Virus record (IMG/VR): IMGVR_UViG_3300032046_000177
Span: 1 to 27,384 of that record
Origin: a virus
Direction: 5' to 3' (one strand)
DNA length: 27,384 nt
Shown here piece after piece: positions 13,943 to 22,107 of this stretch. Positions within the stretch are counted from its first letter, which is position 1, and each line of letters starts with the position of its first letter. The notes beneath the pieces were generated by a model. It was not told where the DNA came from and made no database searches. It saw only the letters and a program-made list of their open reading frames with translations. The position numbers and the translations under genes are program-made.

Positions 13943-14269
13943 ATGAAGGGATTTTACGGTACTCCGTTTAGTAAAACAGCAACTCACGCAACAGATGCGG
14001 TCGCAACACAAACAGGGGTCGCATTGCAAACTCATTATATAACTGATCTTTCCGCAAGCTCCGATAAGGCAGGGTCAATAGTATTAGTGAAAGACGGAAC
14101 AACGACAATCTGGCAGGATATAGTTGGAGCGGTCGGATCAGGAGGACACTACGAAATAAGCTTCATCACCCCACTCAAAGCAACGGCAGGAGCGGACATT
14201 TCCGTAACGATAGACGGAACTGCCGCCTGCAAGGCAAACATGAGTGGATTTACACTTAACAACAGCTAA
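13943..14269 (+). CDS. small structural protein (108 aa)
   Basis: MKGFYGTPFSKTATHATDAV, then GSIVLVKDGTTTIWQDIVGA and HYEISFITPLKATAGADISV: a Ser/Thr/Gly-rich all-beta protein of the jelly-roll or Ig-like look common among phage decoration or fibre proteins. It follows promoter copy 3, and its stop abuts the next ATG (TAAATG), so the two are translated together. The exact virion position is unknown. Confidence 0.7.
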   Translation: MKGFYGTPFSKTATHATDAVATQTGVALQTHYITDLSASSDKAGSIVLVKDGTTTIWQDIVGAVGSGGHYEISFITPLKATAGADISVTIDGTAACKANMSGFTLNNS

Positions 14270-16135
14270 ATGGCATATAGAATAGATCCCTATGACAAAA
14301 GCATAGTGATTGACGGATGGGAGAAAGGAATTGCAGACTCGCCGTATGCGGGGATTTCTAATTTAAGAAATATAAACATCGTGTCCGTTCCTGGAGAGGC
14401 AAGCGTGAGTTTTTCAACCGTAGCAGCATCTCAAGGGCCAGTGACTGCGGGGACAGTATCATCTGCTGATCCAGGGACGGAAAGAATAACATTCTCTGGA
14501 GCGGTAGGACTGGAAACTTACATGGCGGTAAAGTTTTCAGGGGCAGGACTTCCGACAGGAATAACCGCAGGAGTGATTTATTGGGTATCACTTATCAATG
14601 CAACAACGATGACAATCTATTCTGATTATCAGATGACTGTCATCGTAAATATAACTGCGACAGGAACAGGAACGTTCGCTGTTATAGAAATGGGTCTTCC
14701 AAAACATTTTGCTGGTAAAAATTCCATAATAGGAACAGGGGGAAACGGATCAATGTTTCTGGTAGATGGATTGGGACAAGTATGGAGTAACAGCTACGTG
14801 ACAACTTCATTGAAATGGACTTTTACAGGAAACAAAGTAAATAACTATTCTTATGGAAACGGACTGGTTTATTATGAAGGATCAAATGGTGTGGGATACA
14901 TATTCTTATTTAATGACAGTTCAATAGACTATACGTTATCCTCAAATATTTCCATTGCTTGGAATTATCAATGGGTTCCTGCCGCAGGAACCGTGGGTGC
15001 ATGGTCAGCGACTCCAGCGGCTATATTAAAATCAACAATATATTCACAGAACTCTCATGAGGCGATAGTTGCTCCAGACAGCAGAGTCTATTTCTGTGAC
15101 TCAAACTGGATCGGCAGATGGTATCAAACGGATCCATCGATAGCATTCGTGCCGACAACACTAGCAACTTATACATACGACCAAACAGCATTATTACCAA
15201 CAACCGACATTTCTACGTGCCTGACATTCCTTGGAACGAACATAATGATAGGAGGAATGAAGAATGTTGTGTATCCATGGAATAGATACGATACACACTT
15301 CAATTACCCAATACTTCTTGCGGAAAGTTATGTATCAAAAATGGTGACCATAAACACCAATACATACATTTTTATGGGAAACAGAGGAAGAATTTACATA
15401 ACGAACGGGACTCAAGTTCAACTTTATAAAAAGATACCAGACCATATTTCAGGAACGATAGAGCCGTATTATATTTGGGGAGGAGCTTGTTCAACAAAAA
15501 ATCAATTATATTTTGGATTTTATGTTACCAGTAACGCTGGAGGATCGTTGAGCGGAGCTGAGAGATATGCTGGTCTATGGGCGATTGACGTGGACACTGG
15601 AGGGATAAGAATGTCAAATGGATTGTCATGGGGACGTTTCTATGGATCTGGGAATCAAGGATATGCTTCTGCATTGTATCCATCAATTCAAATTACAAAT
15701 GCGGTAGGAAATCCTCCAGGAACAGGATTGTGGATCGGATGGAGAAGCACTGAGGGACTAGTGATACCTGGCGGTACTCAGTACGGAATAGATAAAACAT
15801 CTTCAAATCCATACATTGCAGGAGAATCAGAGATAGAAACGGACCTGATTCCGATAGGGACATATCAGAAACCTAGGGATCTTGAACGTGTAGAGTTTAA
15901 GTTAAATAAGCCATTAATAAGTGGGGAATACGTATCTGTGTATTACCGACTTGATTTCTCTCAAGGATATACGCCTATGTTTATTGACGACACCGTTGGT
16001 GACATTTCAAATTCATCGCCAGTGAATTTCAAAAACGCACAATGGGTACAGTTCAAAATAGTAACAGCATCCACATTAACAGATCCATCTTACGTTCGTC
16101 TAAAAGAGATAAGAATACTTGGATTAAAAGAATAA
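14270..16135 (+). CDS. large tail hub / nozzle-like protein (621 aa)
   Basis: Begins MAYRIDPYDKSIVIDGWEKG, followed by IADSPYAGISNLRNINIVSV and PGEASVS, the N-terminal pattern of a family of phage proteins with a predicted beta-propeller, similar in layout to short-tail nozzle or stabilisation proteins. A separate Ig-like insert occupies roughly residues 57-137 (GTVSSADPGTERITFSGAVG then VIYWVSLINATTMTIYSD). Repeating W/Y-rich strands follow (DGLGQVWSNSYVTTSLKWTF, DSRVYFCDSNWIGRWYQTD, NRGRIYITNGTQVQLYKK), with a C-terminal carbohydrate-binding-like VQFKIVTAS..YVRLKEIRILG. The context of adaptor-like and ejection-type genes supports a short tail. The function is inferred from layout only. Confidence 0.68.
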   Translation: MAYRIDPYDKSIVIDGWEKGIADSPYAGISNLRNINIVSVPGEASVSFSTVAASQGPVTAGTVSSADPGTERITFSGAVGLETYMAVKFSGAGLPTGITAGVIYWVSLINATTMTIYSDYQMTVIVNITATGTGTFAVIEMGLPKHFAGKNSIIGTGGNGSMFLVDGLGQVWSNSYVTTSLKWTFTGNKVNNYSYGNGLVYYEGSNGVGYIFLFNDSSIDYTLSSNISIAWNYQWVPAAGTVGAWSATPAAILKSTIYSQNSHEAIVAPDSRVYFCDSNWIGRWYQTDPSIAFVPTTLATYTYDQTALLPTTDISTCLTFLGTNIMIGGMKNVVYPWNRYDTHFNYPILLAESYVSKMVTINTNTYIFMGNRGRIYITNGTQVQLYKKIPDHISGTIEPYYIWGGACSTKNQLYFGFYVTSNAGGSLSGAERYAGLWAIDVDTGGIRMSNGLSWGRFYGSGNQGYASALYPSIQITNAVGNPPGTGLWIGWRSTEGLVIPGGTQYGIDKTSSNPYIAGESEIETDLIPIGTYQKPRDLERVEFKLNKPLISGEYVSVYYRLDFSQGYTPMFIDDTVGDISNSSPVNFKNAQWVQFKIVTASTLTDPSYVRLKEIRILGLKE

Positions 16136-16136
16136 A

Positions 16137-16691
16137 ATGGACACACTCCAAAGCGAATCAAAGCCGAGAGAAAATCAGGATTGGATAACTGCACAGGAAA
16201 CCAGCCAGGATCAGTTTGGAGTGGCCAAGATTCCAGCACACAAACATAGTGGAGTGGATTCGCTGAGAGTGGATGTGGGAGATTTGGAAAGATTCCCGAG
16301 CACGGCTGCCGTTGGAAATACGATTCAATTTAACGGAAATCAGTGGATAGCGACATCTGCAGGATCAAACCCGACAGATACAAACCTGGGAGCACAACTC
16401 AAAAATACTCCCTACACAAACACGAGTGGTCACTGTCAACTTCAATATGTTAGACTAAATGCAGCGGTGGGATCAGCGGACGGATATGTTCAAATCCAAT
16501 TTGTAGTAGATGGCAATATTGTGGATTATGCTCAATTGAGTTACGCAGATGGTGCTGGAGTAAATAGAATAAATACTTATCTTTTAGTGATGGGGTTTGT
16601 TCCTATCGGTTCTACCTACGAAGTTCAAGTTCAGCGTGGTGGGAGTGGGAATAATCCCAATATTCAGTTCTGGCATGCAATCAACTTTTAA
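16137..16691 (+). CDS. fibre-like tail protein (184 aa)
   Basis: The N-terminal part holds QFGVAKIPAHKHSGVDSLRV-DVGDLE, the A-H-x-H-x-G-x-D-S motif seen in many phage tail and fibre proteins before a receptor-binding head. The rest is beta-rich (GHCQLQYVRLNAAVGSADGY, YVQIQFVVDGNIVDYAQLSY). Its stop TAA is formed by the first bases of promoter copy 4. It could be a short fibre or a tail-tip protein. Confidence 0.66.
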   Translation: MDTLQSESKPRENQDWITAQETSQDQFGVAKIPAHKHSGVDSLRVDVGDLERFPSTAAVGNTIQFNGNQWIATSAGSNPTDTNLGAQLKNTPYTNTSGHCQLQYVRLNAAVGSADGYVQIQFVVDGNIVDYAQLSYADGAGVNRINTYLLVMGFVPIGSTYEVQVQRGGSGNNPNIQFWHAINF

Positions 16692-16727
16692 TATCCACAT
16701 AGAAAATTATTAAATAAGTAGTAGAAT
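16690..16727 (+). promoter_or_regulatory. phage promoter, copy 4 of 5
   Basis: AATATCCACATAGA at 16690-16703 and TAGAAT at 16722-16727, again 19 nt from the TAG to the -10, with AAGTAG just upstream. The next ATG is 8 nt after the -10, so the message is almost leaderless. Confidence 0.74.
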
Positions 16728-16735
16728 AATGGCGT

Positions 16736-17632
16736 ATGAAAACTTGGACTACCTATACAAACGACATTCCGAGGATAATAAACAACACTCTGCCCGATAA
16801 CATAACCTGGGCAGGAGAGGTATTAAACGACTCTCTAAGATATCTGACGACCAAATACTATTTCAACGAAAGAACTTACACGGTAAATACCATATCCCAG
16901 CAACAATTCTACAATCTGCCGCCACAGATAAAGAGACTCATAAACGTGACTGTAACGATAGGAAACGTACTCTGGCAACCAAAAGAGTGTCCGTCAAGGC
17001 AATATTGGGACTCTCTGAACACGATTCTATTTTATCAGGACTTTCCATCGTTCTTCTTTGTTTATAACGGGAAAGTGGGGATATTCCCGATTCCCTCATC
17101 AACAGGAAATCTGATAACTCTAAACTATAAGACTCGTATATCAGACTTAAATCAGGCGGATTATGTTACAGGAACAGTGGGAATAACGACAAACACGACA
17201 ATAGTGACAGGAGCTTTGACGGTGTGGACCAAGTCAATGCTTCCAGGGGGATGGATCAGAATAAATCCAAACGCAACCGATGCCAAGAACGGAGACAACC
17301 AGTGGTACGAGATAGACTCAATAACTGATGGAACTCACTTGGTATTAAAGAATCCGTACACGGGAACAACGGTGGCAGGGGGAAGTTACACGATAGGACA
17401 GACGCCTCTCTTGCCAGAGGACTATCAGGATTTACCGCTATACAGAATGGCGATACTTTACTATACAACAAGATTTCCTGATCCAAACAGGGCGGCCTTA
17501 TACCAAGGACTTTGGGACAAAGGAGAAGCTGCTTTGGATGAAGAATTTGGAGCAAAAACAACAAACGTCGCCTTGACCGATACTGACGCTTCGGTCATGA
17601 ATCCCAATTTATTTCAAAGGACAGTAACATAA
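16736..17632 (+). CDS. head-tail adaptor-like protein (298 aa)
   Basis: Helical ends enclose a beta insert. The N-terminus includes NDIPRIINNTLPDNITWAGE and VLNDSLRYLTTKYYFNERTY. The inserted domain TGTVGITTNTTIVTGALTVW followed by GGWIRIN, QWYEIDSITDGTHLVLKNPY and GSYTIGQTPLLPEDYQDLPL is a recurrent insert in phage connector proteins, and the closing helix RMAILYYTTRFPDPNRAALY ends the fold. It is compatible with an adaptor that extends the portal channel. A separate start, 8 nt after a phage promoter -10, sets its expression apart. Confidence 0.65.
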   Translation: MKTWTTYTNDIPRIINNTLPDNITWAGEVLNDSLRYLTTKYYFNERTYTVNTISQQQFYNLPPQIKRLINVTVTIGNVLWQPKECPSRQYWDSLNTILFYQDFPSFFFVYNGKVGIFPIPSSTGNLITLNYKTRISDLNQADYVTGTVGITTNTTIVTGALTVWTKSMLPGGWIRINPNATDAKNGDNQWYEIDSITDGTHLVLKNPYTGTTVAGGSYTIGQTPLLPEDYQDLPLYRMAILYYTTRFPDPNRAALYQGLWDKGEAALDEEFGAKTTNVALTDTDASVMNPNLFQRTVT

Positions 17633-17636
17633 AAAC

Positions 17637-19109
17637 ATGGCAACAATTTATACGCAGGCACAATTAAAGGCGATGGGGAAGATGCAGGATCCTGTGACAG
17701 GGAATATGTATGACTTACCGACTCCGCCGAAAGCACCAACTCCAACAGCTCCAACAACTCCAACAAATACAACTCCCCCAGCTGGAACGTACACGGGAGG
17801 GGGGATGAGTTTCACAACCCCATCTGCACCATTGACGTTTCCCGCAGGAACTGGAATGGGAATAAATCCGATAGGAGTAAAAGCCCAAACTCCAATAAAC
17901 AACGTAATAGGAAACATAACTTTGCCGTCTAATCAGGTATCAACGGTAAAACCACCCGCACCGCAAAGCACAGCGGGAGGAGTTGCTGGGTCAGGGCCAT
18001 CTTTTAGTACAGATCCAAATAAGATATTAAATCCAAATCCACAGAATCTAAGTTCTCAACAAATTGCGGCAGGATATTCTAATCTTCCAGGGCCGTATAG
18101 TCCGATAACGGGACAACCGAATGTAACTGAAACCCCAGGAACACCGAGTCCAAACACTGGAAACTATACGCCATATACACCCAATGCGGGACTTTACGGA
18201 CAACTAATAACGGGAGCGGCAAACATGTCAGCTCAACCGTCACCTCAGTATCAGGCAGCCCAAGCACAATACTTGAATCTTCAGAATCAGATGGTGGCTC
18301 TTCAACAGAACATGGCACAGCAAACGGCAAACATAGAGGGGAGTCCGATAGATCTATCATTGGCGACAGGACAGCAGGGAATACTAAATAGATTATATGC
18401 AGGGAAAGAAGCGGCAGTAGCAGGTCAAATGCAGGGAGCTCAGGCAGCAGCTCAGACAGCCACAGGACAACAGCAGGTCCAACAACAAGGATTGCTGGGA
18501 GCGGGAGGGTTGGCTCAACCACAACCATATCCGATAACTACAACTCCTTATAATCCAGCGACGGGAACTTATGGACCAATGGCTGGAGGGGGAACGGCAG
18601 GGAATGCACCTTACACGGCTGGAACAGTACAAGGACAGGTTGGAGTAGGACAACAGGCAGCTCAACTTCAATCAGTCCAAGCACAGGCACAACAACTAAC
18701 CAGTCAATTGACAACATTGCTTGACCAAAATCCATACATAAACCCCATGGGATTATCGGTAGTGAATGGGTTAGTGCAATTAGGAGCTGCTCAACTTGGA
18801 AATCCAGTGTATCAAACATTCCAAAACTTAGTGAATGATCTAGTGTCTCGTTATTCGGCTATTCTTACTCCAGCAGGAGGAAATGTAACTGACATGAGAT
18901 TACAGATAGCAAATAGTCTTATCAATGCACAAGCCAATCCAGAGAACATCAAGAAAGTAATACAAGCATTAGACCAACAGGCAACTGGAGTTATCAACCA
19001 AATGAACCCTGCAAACAGACCAGGAGGAACAACTGGGGGAGGGACAATAACGGCAGGGGGATATAACTACGTTCAAAACGCCCAGGGGCAATGGGTTCCA
19101 TCTCAATGA
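17637..19109 (+). CDS. Pro/Gln/Ala/Gly-rich virion protein (490 aa)
   Basis: Low complexity throughout: Pro/Thr repeats near residues 27-50 (PTPPKAPTPTAPTTPTNTTP), Gln/Ala runs in the middle (QGAQAAAQTATGQQQVQQQG), and a helical AQLQSVQAQAQQLTSQLTTL near 340. The C-terminal third is more ordered (NPVYQTFQNLVNDLVSRYSA, ENIKKVIQALDQQATGVINQ). The preceding and following genes suggest an internal or ejection protein that is delivered with the DNA. The function is not recognised. It starts five bases after the previous stop. Confidence 0.65.
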   Translation: MATIYTQAQLKAMGKMQDPVTGNMYDLPTPPKAPTPTAPTTPTNTTPPAGTYTGGGMSFTTPSAPLTFPAGTGMGINPIGVKAQTPINNVIGNITLPSNQVSTVKPPAPQSTAGGVAGSGPSFSTDPNKILNPNPQNLSSQQIAAGYSNLPGPYSPITGQPNVTETPGTPSPNTGNYTPYTPNAGLYGQLITGAANMSAQPSPQYQAAQAQYLNLQNQMVALQQNMAQQTANIEGSPIDLSLATGQQGILNRLYAGKEAAVAGQMQGAQAAAQTATGQQQVQQQGLLGAGGLAQPQPYPITTTPYNPATGTYGPMAGGGTAGNAPYTAGTVQGQVGVGQQAAQLQSVQAQAQQLTSQLTTLLDQNPYINPMGLSVVNGLVQLGAAQLGNPVYQTFQNLVNDLVSRYSAILTPAGGNVTDMRLQIANSLINAQANPENIKKVIQALDQQATGVINQMNPANRPGGTTGGGTITAGGYNYVQNAQGQWVPSQ

Positions 19110-19110
19110 C

Positions 19111-20820
19111 ATGGCGAATTTACCAACAAGAAGCAATAATCCTGGAGACCTCAAGGACCCGTCTACGGGAGAATTTAGGCAGTTTGGTGATCCAAAGGAA
19201 GGATACGGAGCCTTATTAAATGATCTCCAACATAAGATAACAACGAATCCAGAATGGAATCTGGCTGACTTTTCAAATGTTTATGCACCACCCACGGACA
19301 ACAATGATTCGGCTCAGTATGCGGCCAATTTAGCCAATCAACTGAAAGTAAGTCCAGATACAAAGATAAGCCAATTACAACCAAGGATCGGAGAATTTGC
19401 CGATGCAATAGGAGTGAATGAAGGATTTGAAGGAAAGAATGTGGCAACGGCAGCTCCTACGGGAACAACTCAATCCGCCAGTCCTACAGTTGGAGGAGTG
19501 GCTAACTCAGTTATAAGTGGGTACCAACAATACCTGACGGGAACATTGGGATTGTTTGCTGGACTCATCGGAGGAGGAGATTTTGTACAAAAAGTAGGAC
19601 CAGTTGCGGCAGGACTTGGTGTTGCGGCAATAACAAAAAGTCCTGCGGCGGGAGTAGCGGCACAATCGATAACGTCAGGAATACTAGGAGGAAATAAAAC
19701 TCCAACAACACAGACACAAGGAACGACGGCCAGTCAGATGACAGACTTTATTTCACCGCAGTCACAAGAAGCATCGGGAACAGTAGCGAAAGTATTGACC
19801 GAATCACTGGGTGCTACTATGACAGGAAGAATTGCACTGCAACAACCTGATACTCAGGCGGGATTATATGCAAACAGTTTATTTGGAATTGTCCCAACTC
19901 CAGACGAGAACGGAAACCTGGACTCATCGGAGGCAAGAAAGAAGAGCCAAGGATTGGTCAGTAAAATCAATAGTGGAATGGGATCGATACTTGAAGCCGA
20001 AGGAACATCAGGATCGGTGAAAGAAGCCCTTGCCGAAGTTGAAAAATTGATAGAAAAACATATTCCTGACACAGACAAAGAGATAGCCAGAAAATACGCA
20101 AGAGAGACGATACCAATTTATGCAAAAGAAAACACAGGAAGTAAGAATGCAAAGGAACTACCATTGGCAGTGTGGCAAAGAATGAAACAACAAGAAGCAT
20201 ACGGGAAAAAATGGGGAATACTTGAATCCACCGCAAAGAAAAGAGCGGCAAAAGTTCTATCCCTTGCGGCCAGGAATGTAATAACGAATAATACAAAGAA
20301 CAAGGACATGTACGAGTCGGCAATGAAGATGGAACACGACTTGATGAAGGGATGGAAAATACTAGACAGACTAAACGGGAAAAAAGCAGTTACACACCAT
20401 GCGTTAATGAAAGACTTGTCTCATGCGTTTGGGAGATATTCAGCGTTATACATAGGGGATAAACTGGGAGGGCCGATGGGAGCAATTGTTGGAGACATGA
20501 TAGGAAGAAGATTGGTAGGAATGATAGACAAAAGACACGGCAAGACGATATTTGAAACTCCCGAAATGCACAAAGCATTAGAAATAGTTGAGAGAGAAAA
20601 TCCTGATGTTGGATTAAAGTTAAACGAAGCATTAAAAAAACATCTGATAGAAGATGTTCCAGGAGAGGTGGCGGAAACAGGACCAGCGACAGCTCCAGTG
20701 ATAAAAGGAAAGAAAGGAATGCTTCCCCAATTAGCTAAAGGCGGTGGTAAAAAAATACAAACCAAACAACCAAAAGCACGATCGCAGGGACGATTAACCC
20801 AGAAGCGATCAAGGCGATAG
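19111..20820 (+). CDS. ejection-type protein with lysozyme-like N-terminal domain (569 aa)
   Basis: Residues ~7-120 (RSNNPGDLKDPSTGEFRQFG, YGALLNDLQHKI, FSNVYAPPTDNNDSAQYAAN) match the look of virion-associated peptidoglycan-degrading domains that open with NNPGDL/NNPGNL and have an APP-x-x-DN block. A Gly/Ala-rich hydrophobic part (~140-210) may insert in membrane, and the rest is a long helical, Lys/Glu-rich body with a basic tail (KKIQTKQPKARSQGRLTQKR). This is the layout expected of an internal virion protein that cuts the wall and helps DNA cross it. No catalytic residue can be assigned by eye. The 3' 86 nt overlap an antisense frame. Confidence 0.68.
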   Translation: MANLPTRSNNPGDLKDPSTGEFRQFGDPKEGYGALLNDLQHKITTNPEWNLADFSNVYAPPTDNNDSAQYAANLANQLKVSPDTKISQLQPRIGEFADAIGVNEGFEGKNVATAAPTGTTQSASPTVGGVANSVISGYQQYLTGTLGLFAGLIGGGDFVQKVGPVAAGLGVAAITKSPAAGVAAQSITSGILGGNKTPTTQTQGTTASQMTDFISPQSQEASGTVAKVLTESLGATMTGRIALQQPDTQAGLYANSLFGIVPTPDENGNLDSSEARKKSQGLVSKINSGMGSILEAEGTSGSVKEALAEVEKLIEKHIPDTDKEIARKYARETIPIYAKENTGSKNAKELPLAVWQRMKQQEAYGKKWGILESTAKKRAAKVLSLAARNVITNNTKNKDMYESAMKMEHDLMKGWKILDRLNGKKAVTHHALMKDLSHAFGRYSALYIGDKLGGPMGAIVGDMIGRRLVGMIDKRHGKTIFETPEMHKALEIVERENPDVGLKLNEALKKHLIEDVPGEVAETGPATAPVIKGKKGMLPQLAKGGGKKIQTKQPKARSQGRLTQKRSRR

Positions 20821-20869
20821 TGACAAGACCAGCGATGAATTGAGCTTTAGTAAGACCATAATCACTCAT
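20735..20869 (-). CDS. small membrane protein on the opposite strand (44 aa)
   Basis: On the minus strand, ATG at 20869-20867 starts MSDYGLTKAQFIAGLVTIAL followed by IASGLIVPAIVLLVVWFVFF and YHRL. It has one long hydrophobic stretch from about residue 11 to 41 and charged ends, as in a single-pass membrane protein. Its codons (GGT, GCT, ATC, CTT) differ from those of the sense genes around it. Upstream on that strand TTTACA-16-TATAGT stands 6 nt before the ATG. It overlaps the 3' end of the sense gene by 86 nt, where antisense of a Lys-rich tail would give Phe/Leu-rich sequence by chance; the first 17 or so codons lie outside the overlap. A holin-like role is possible but unproven. Confidence 0.45.
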   Translation of the reverse strand: MSDYGLTKAQFIAGLVTIALIASGLIVPAIVLLVVWFVFFYHRL

Positions 20870-20875
20870 AAACAC

Positions 20876-20903
20876 ACTATAACATGAAACAGGGAAATGT
20901 AAA
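20876..20903 (-). promoter_or_regulatory. possible minus-strand promoter for the membrane protein
   Basis: Read on the minus strand: TTTACA (20903-20898), 16-nt spacer, TATAGT (20881-20876), then 6 nt to the ATG. The hexamers are one base off (TTGACA/TATAAT), and the short distance to ATG repeats the pattern of the promoters at 7355 and 9985. Confidence 0.4.
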
Positions 20904-21225
20904 GGTATTTGCAAGGGACAAGCAAAAGTTGTATCAGGCAGTAAACATGAGAATAAATGGAATATCTTTGACTTCTATAGCGATGTTCTTCAACTGTGAT
21001 AGGGGATCAATAAAGCACCAATTGGACAAATACGAGATAGAGCCGAAAACAGACAGCATATACACGGTAGAAAGGATAATAATAAAGTCACTTCCCAAAC
21101 CAGACGAGAGCCGATGGATATTCAAGAACGGGGAGAAAATAAACACAGGCAGGATGTACAAGGATTATTTCAACAATATCCACATAGAAAAAAAGCAGGA
21201 AAGTAGTAAAATTACACAAAAATGA
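20884..21225 (+). CDS. small HTH-containing protein (113 aa)
   Basis: Residues ~18-50 (AVNMRINGISLTSIAMFFNC then RGSIKHQLDKYEI) form a helix-turn-helix like those in sigma region 4 and resolvase-type recognisers, with the recognition helix near RGSIKHQL. The rest has no recognised domain. Promoter copy 5 sits inside its last codons, so its translation continues through that promoter, and its stop overlaps the next gene by ATGA. It is a candidate regulator of phage transcription, by fold only; no operator has been identified. Confidence 0.62.
   Translation: MKQGNVKVFARDKQKLYQAVNMRINGISLTSIAMFFNCDRGSIKHQLDKYEIEPKTDSIYTVERIIIKSLPKPDESRWIFKNGEKINTGRMYKDYFNNIHIEKKQESSKITQK
21175..21212 (+). promoter_or_regulatory. 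phage promoter, copy 5 of 5
   Basis: AATATCCACATAGA at 21175-21188, and 19 nt after its TAG comes TAAAAT at 21207-21212. It lies wholly within the end of the HTH gene. The next ATG at 21222 is 9 nt after the -10. Confidence 0.72.
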
Positions 21226-21491
21226 ATGCAAGCAGAGATGACAATAGAGTACCGACAATGATAGCGGCATTACAGACCGACGGAAAAACAGTAGTGCCTA
21301 TTGCCGTAAATCCGATAACCAATGCACTCAAGGTTTCTGATGGATTGGCGGGAGTCAGTCACAGCACTGAACCAGCGATAAGGGATGAGAATAGAGATAC
21401 TGGAATAATGGGAGTATCGAGTGCCGACGGAGTGACACTGATCCCAATTTATGCAGACGCATTTGGAAATTTATTAATTCAATCAAACTAA
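21222..21491 (+). CDS. small fibre-type protein with two repeat domains (89 aa)
   Basis: Two related units: SRDDNRVPTMIAALQTDGKT followed by VNPITNALKVSD, and RDENRDTGIMGVSSADGVTL followed by ADAFGNLLIQS. The unit R-D-x-N-R-x-P-T-x-I-A-x-x-x-x-D-G-x-T is common in phage fibre-associated proteins and recurs at the start of the next gene. The ATG overlaps the HTH gene's stop, 9 nt after the promoter -10. It probably supports a fibre or decorates the tail; the exact role is unknown. Confidence 0.7.
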   Translation: MNASRDDNRVPTMIAALQTDGKTVVPIAVNPITNALKVSDGLAGVSHSTEPAIRDENRDTGIMGVSSADGVTLIPIYADAFGNLLIQSN

Positions 21492-21492
21492 C

Positions 21493-22053
21493 ATGGCGAT
21501 ATCAGCACCAAGAGATGACAACCGAGTTCCAACTCTTATAGGGGTTTCAAGCGTAGACGGGAAGACTCCTGTATTGCCTTATGTTGATCCAATAACCCAT
21601 AGATTATTGGTAGACACACTAGGAGGAGGAACTTTTGAATTAACACCAGTACTGCCAGCAGATGGAACGTGGTCAGGAATAACTGAAGCTGGAACTGCGG
21701 GAGCAACTTTGGTATTTGGAAATATTTGCTATCTGGTAACGGCCACATCAAGATGGGTATTGGCTAAAGCAGACGTGATAGCAACATCAGGGGGAGTGAA
21801 ATTGGGGATGTGCGTAATGGCGGCAAATAATGGACAAGTAACAGAGATGTTGTTGTTGGGAAAGATAAGAGCGGACTCGCTATTCCCGTCACTTACCGTA
21901 GGAGCAGCAGTTTATATAAGCGACACGACAGTTGGGGCAATAACGAACGTTCAACCAAGTCTCAGCGATCACGTGATAAGAGTGGTCGGGTTTGGAAACT
22001 CGGCGGTAGATTTATATTTCTATCCATCACCTGACTACATCACCCATATTTAA
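21493..22053 (+). CDS. fibre/decoration-type protein (186 aa)
   Basis: N-terminal residues 1-45 repeat the unit of the preceding gene (APRDDNRVPTLIGVSSVDGK, PYVDPITHRLLVD). The C-terminal domain runs WVLAKADVIATSGGVKLGMC, AAVYISDTTVGAITN and HVIRVVGFGNSAVDLYFYPS before PDYITHI. The ending RVVG-x-x-x-x-x-x-x-x-L-Y-F-x-P-SPDYITH is common in phage proteins with a beta-sandwich, some of them tail-tip or fibre parts. It begins one base after the previous stop. Confidence 0.72.
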   Translation: MAISAPRDDNRVPTLIGVSSVDGKTPVLPYVDPITHRLLVDTLGGGTFELTPVLPADGTWSGITEAGTAGATLVFGNICYLVTATSRWVLAKADVIATSGGVKLGMCVMAANNGQVTEMLLLGKIRADSLFPSLTVGAAVYISDTTVGAITNVQPSLSDHVIRVVGFGNSAVDLYFYPSPDYITHI

Positions 22054-22058
22054 TATGC

Positions 22059-22084
22059 TATAATGACTAAAAATAAATGGTCGA
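22059..22084 (+). promoter_or_regulatory. extended -10 promoter with conserved leader (class 2)
   Basis: TGC-TATAAT with the -10 at 22059-22064, no clear -35, and AAATAAATGGTCGA at 22071-22084. The -10, a six-base gap and this 14-mer match 12607-12632 in register, with one changed base in the 14-mer. It lies 6 nt after the upstream stop codon. Confidence 0.62.
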
Positions 22085-22107
22085 GAGAACAATAATTAAA
22101 TTACAAA

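Noticed and set aside
18079-18528. 149-codon open frame on the minus strand
   Set aside because: Shadow of the Pro/Gln-rich virion gene; Leu/Val/Pro-rich, as expected from the antisense of Gln/Gly/Ala codons.
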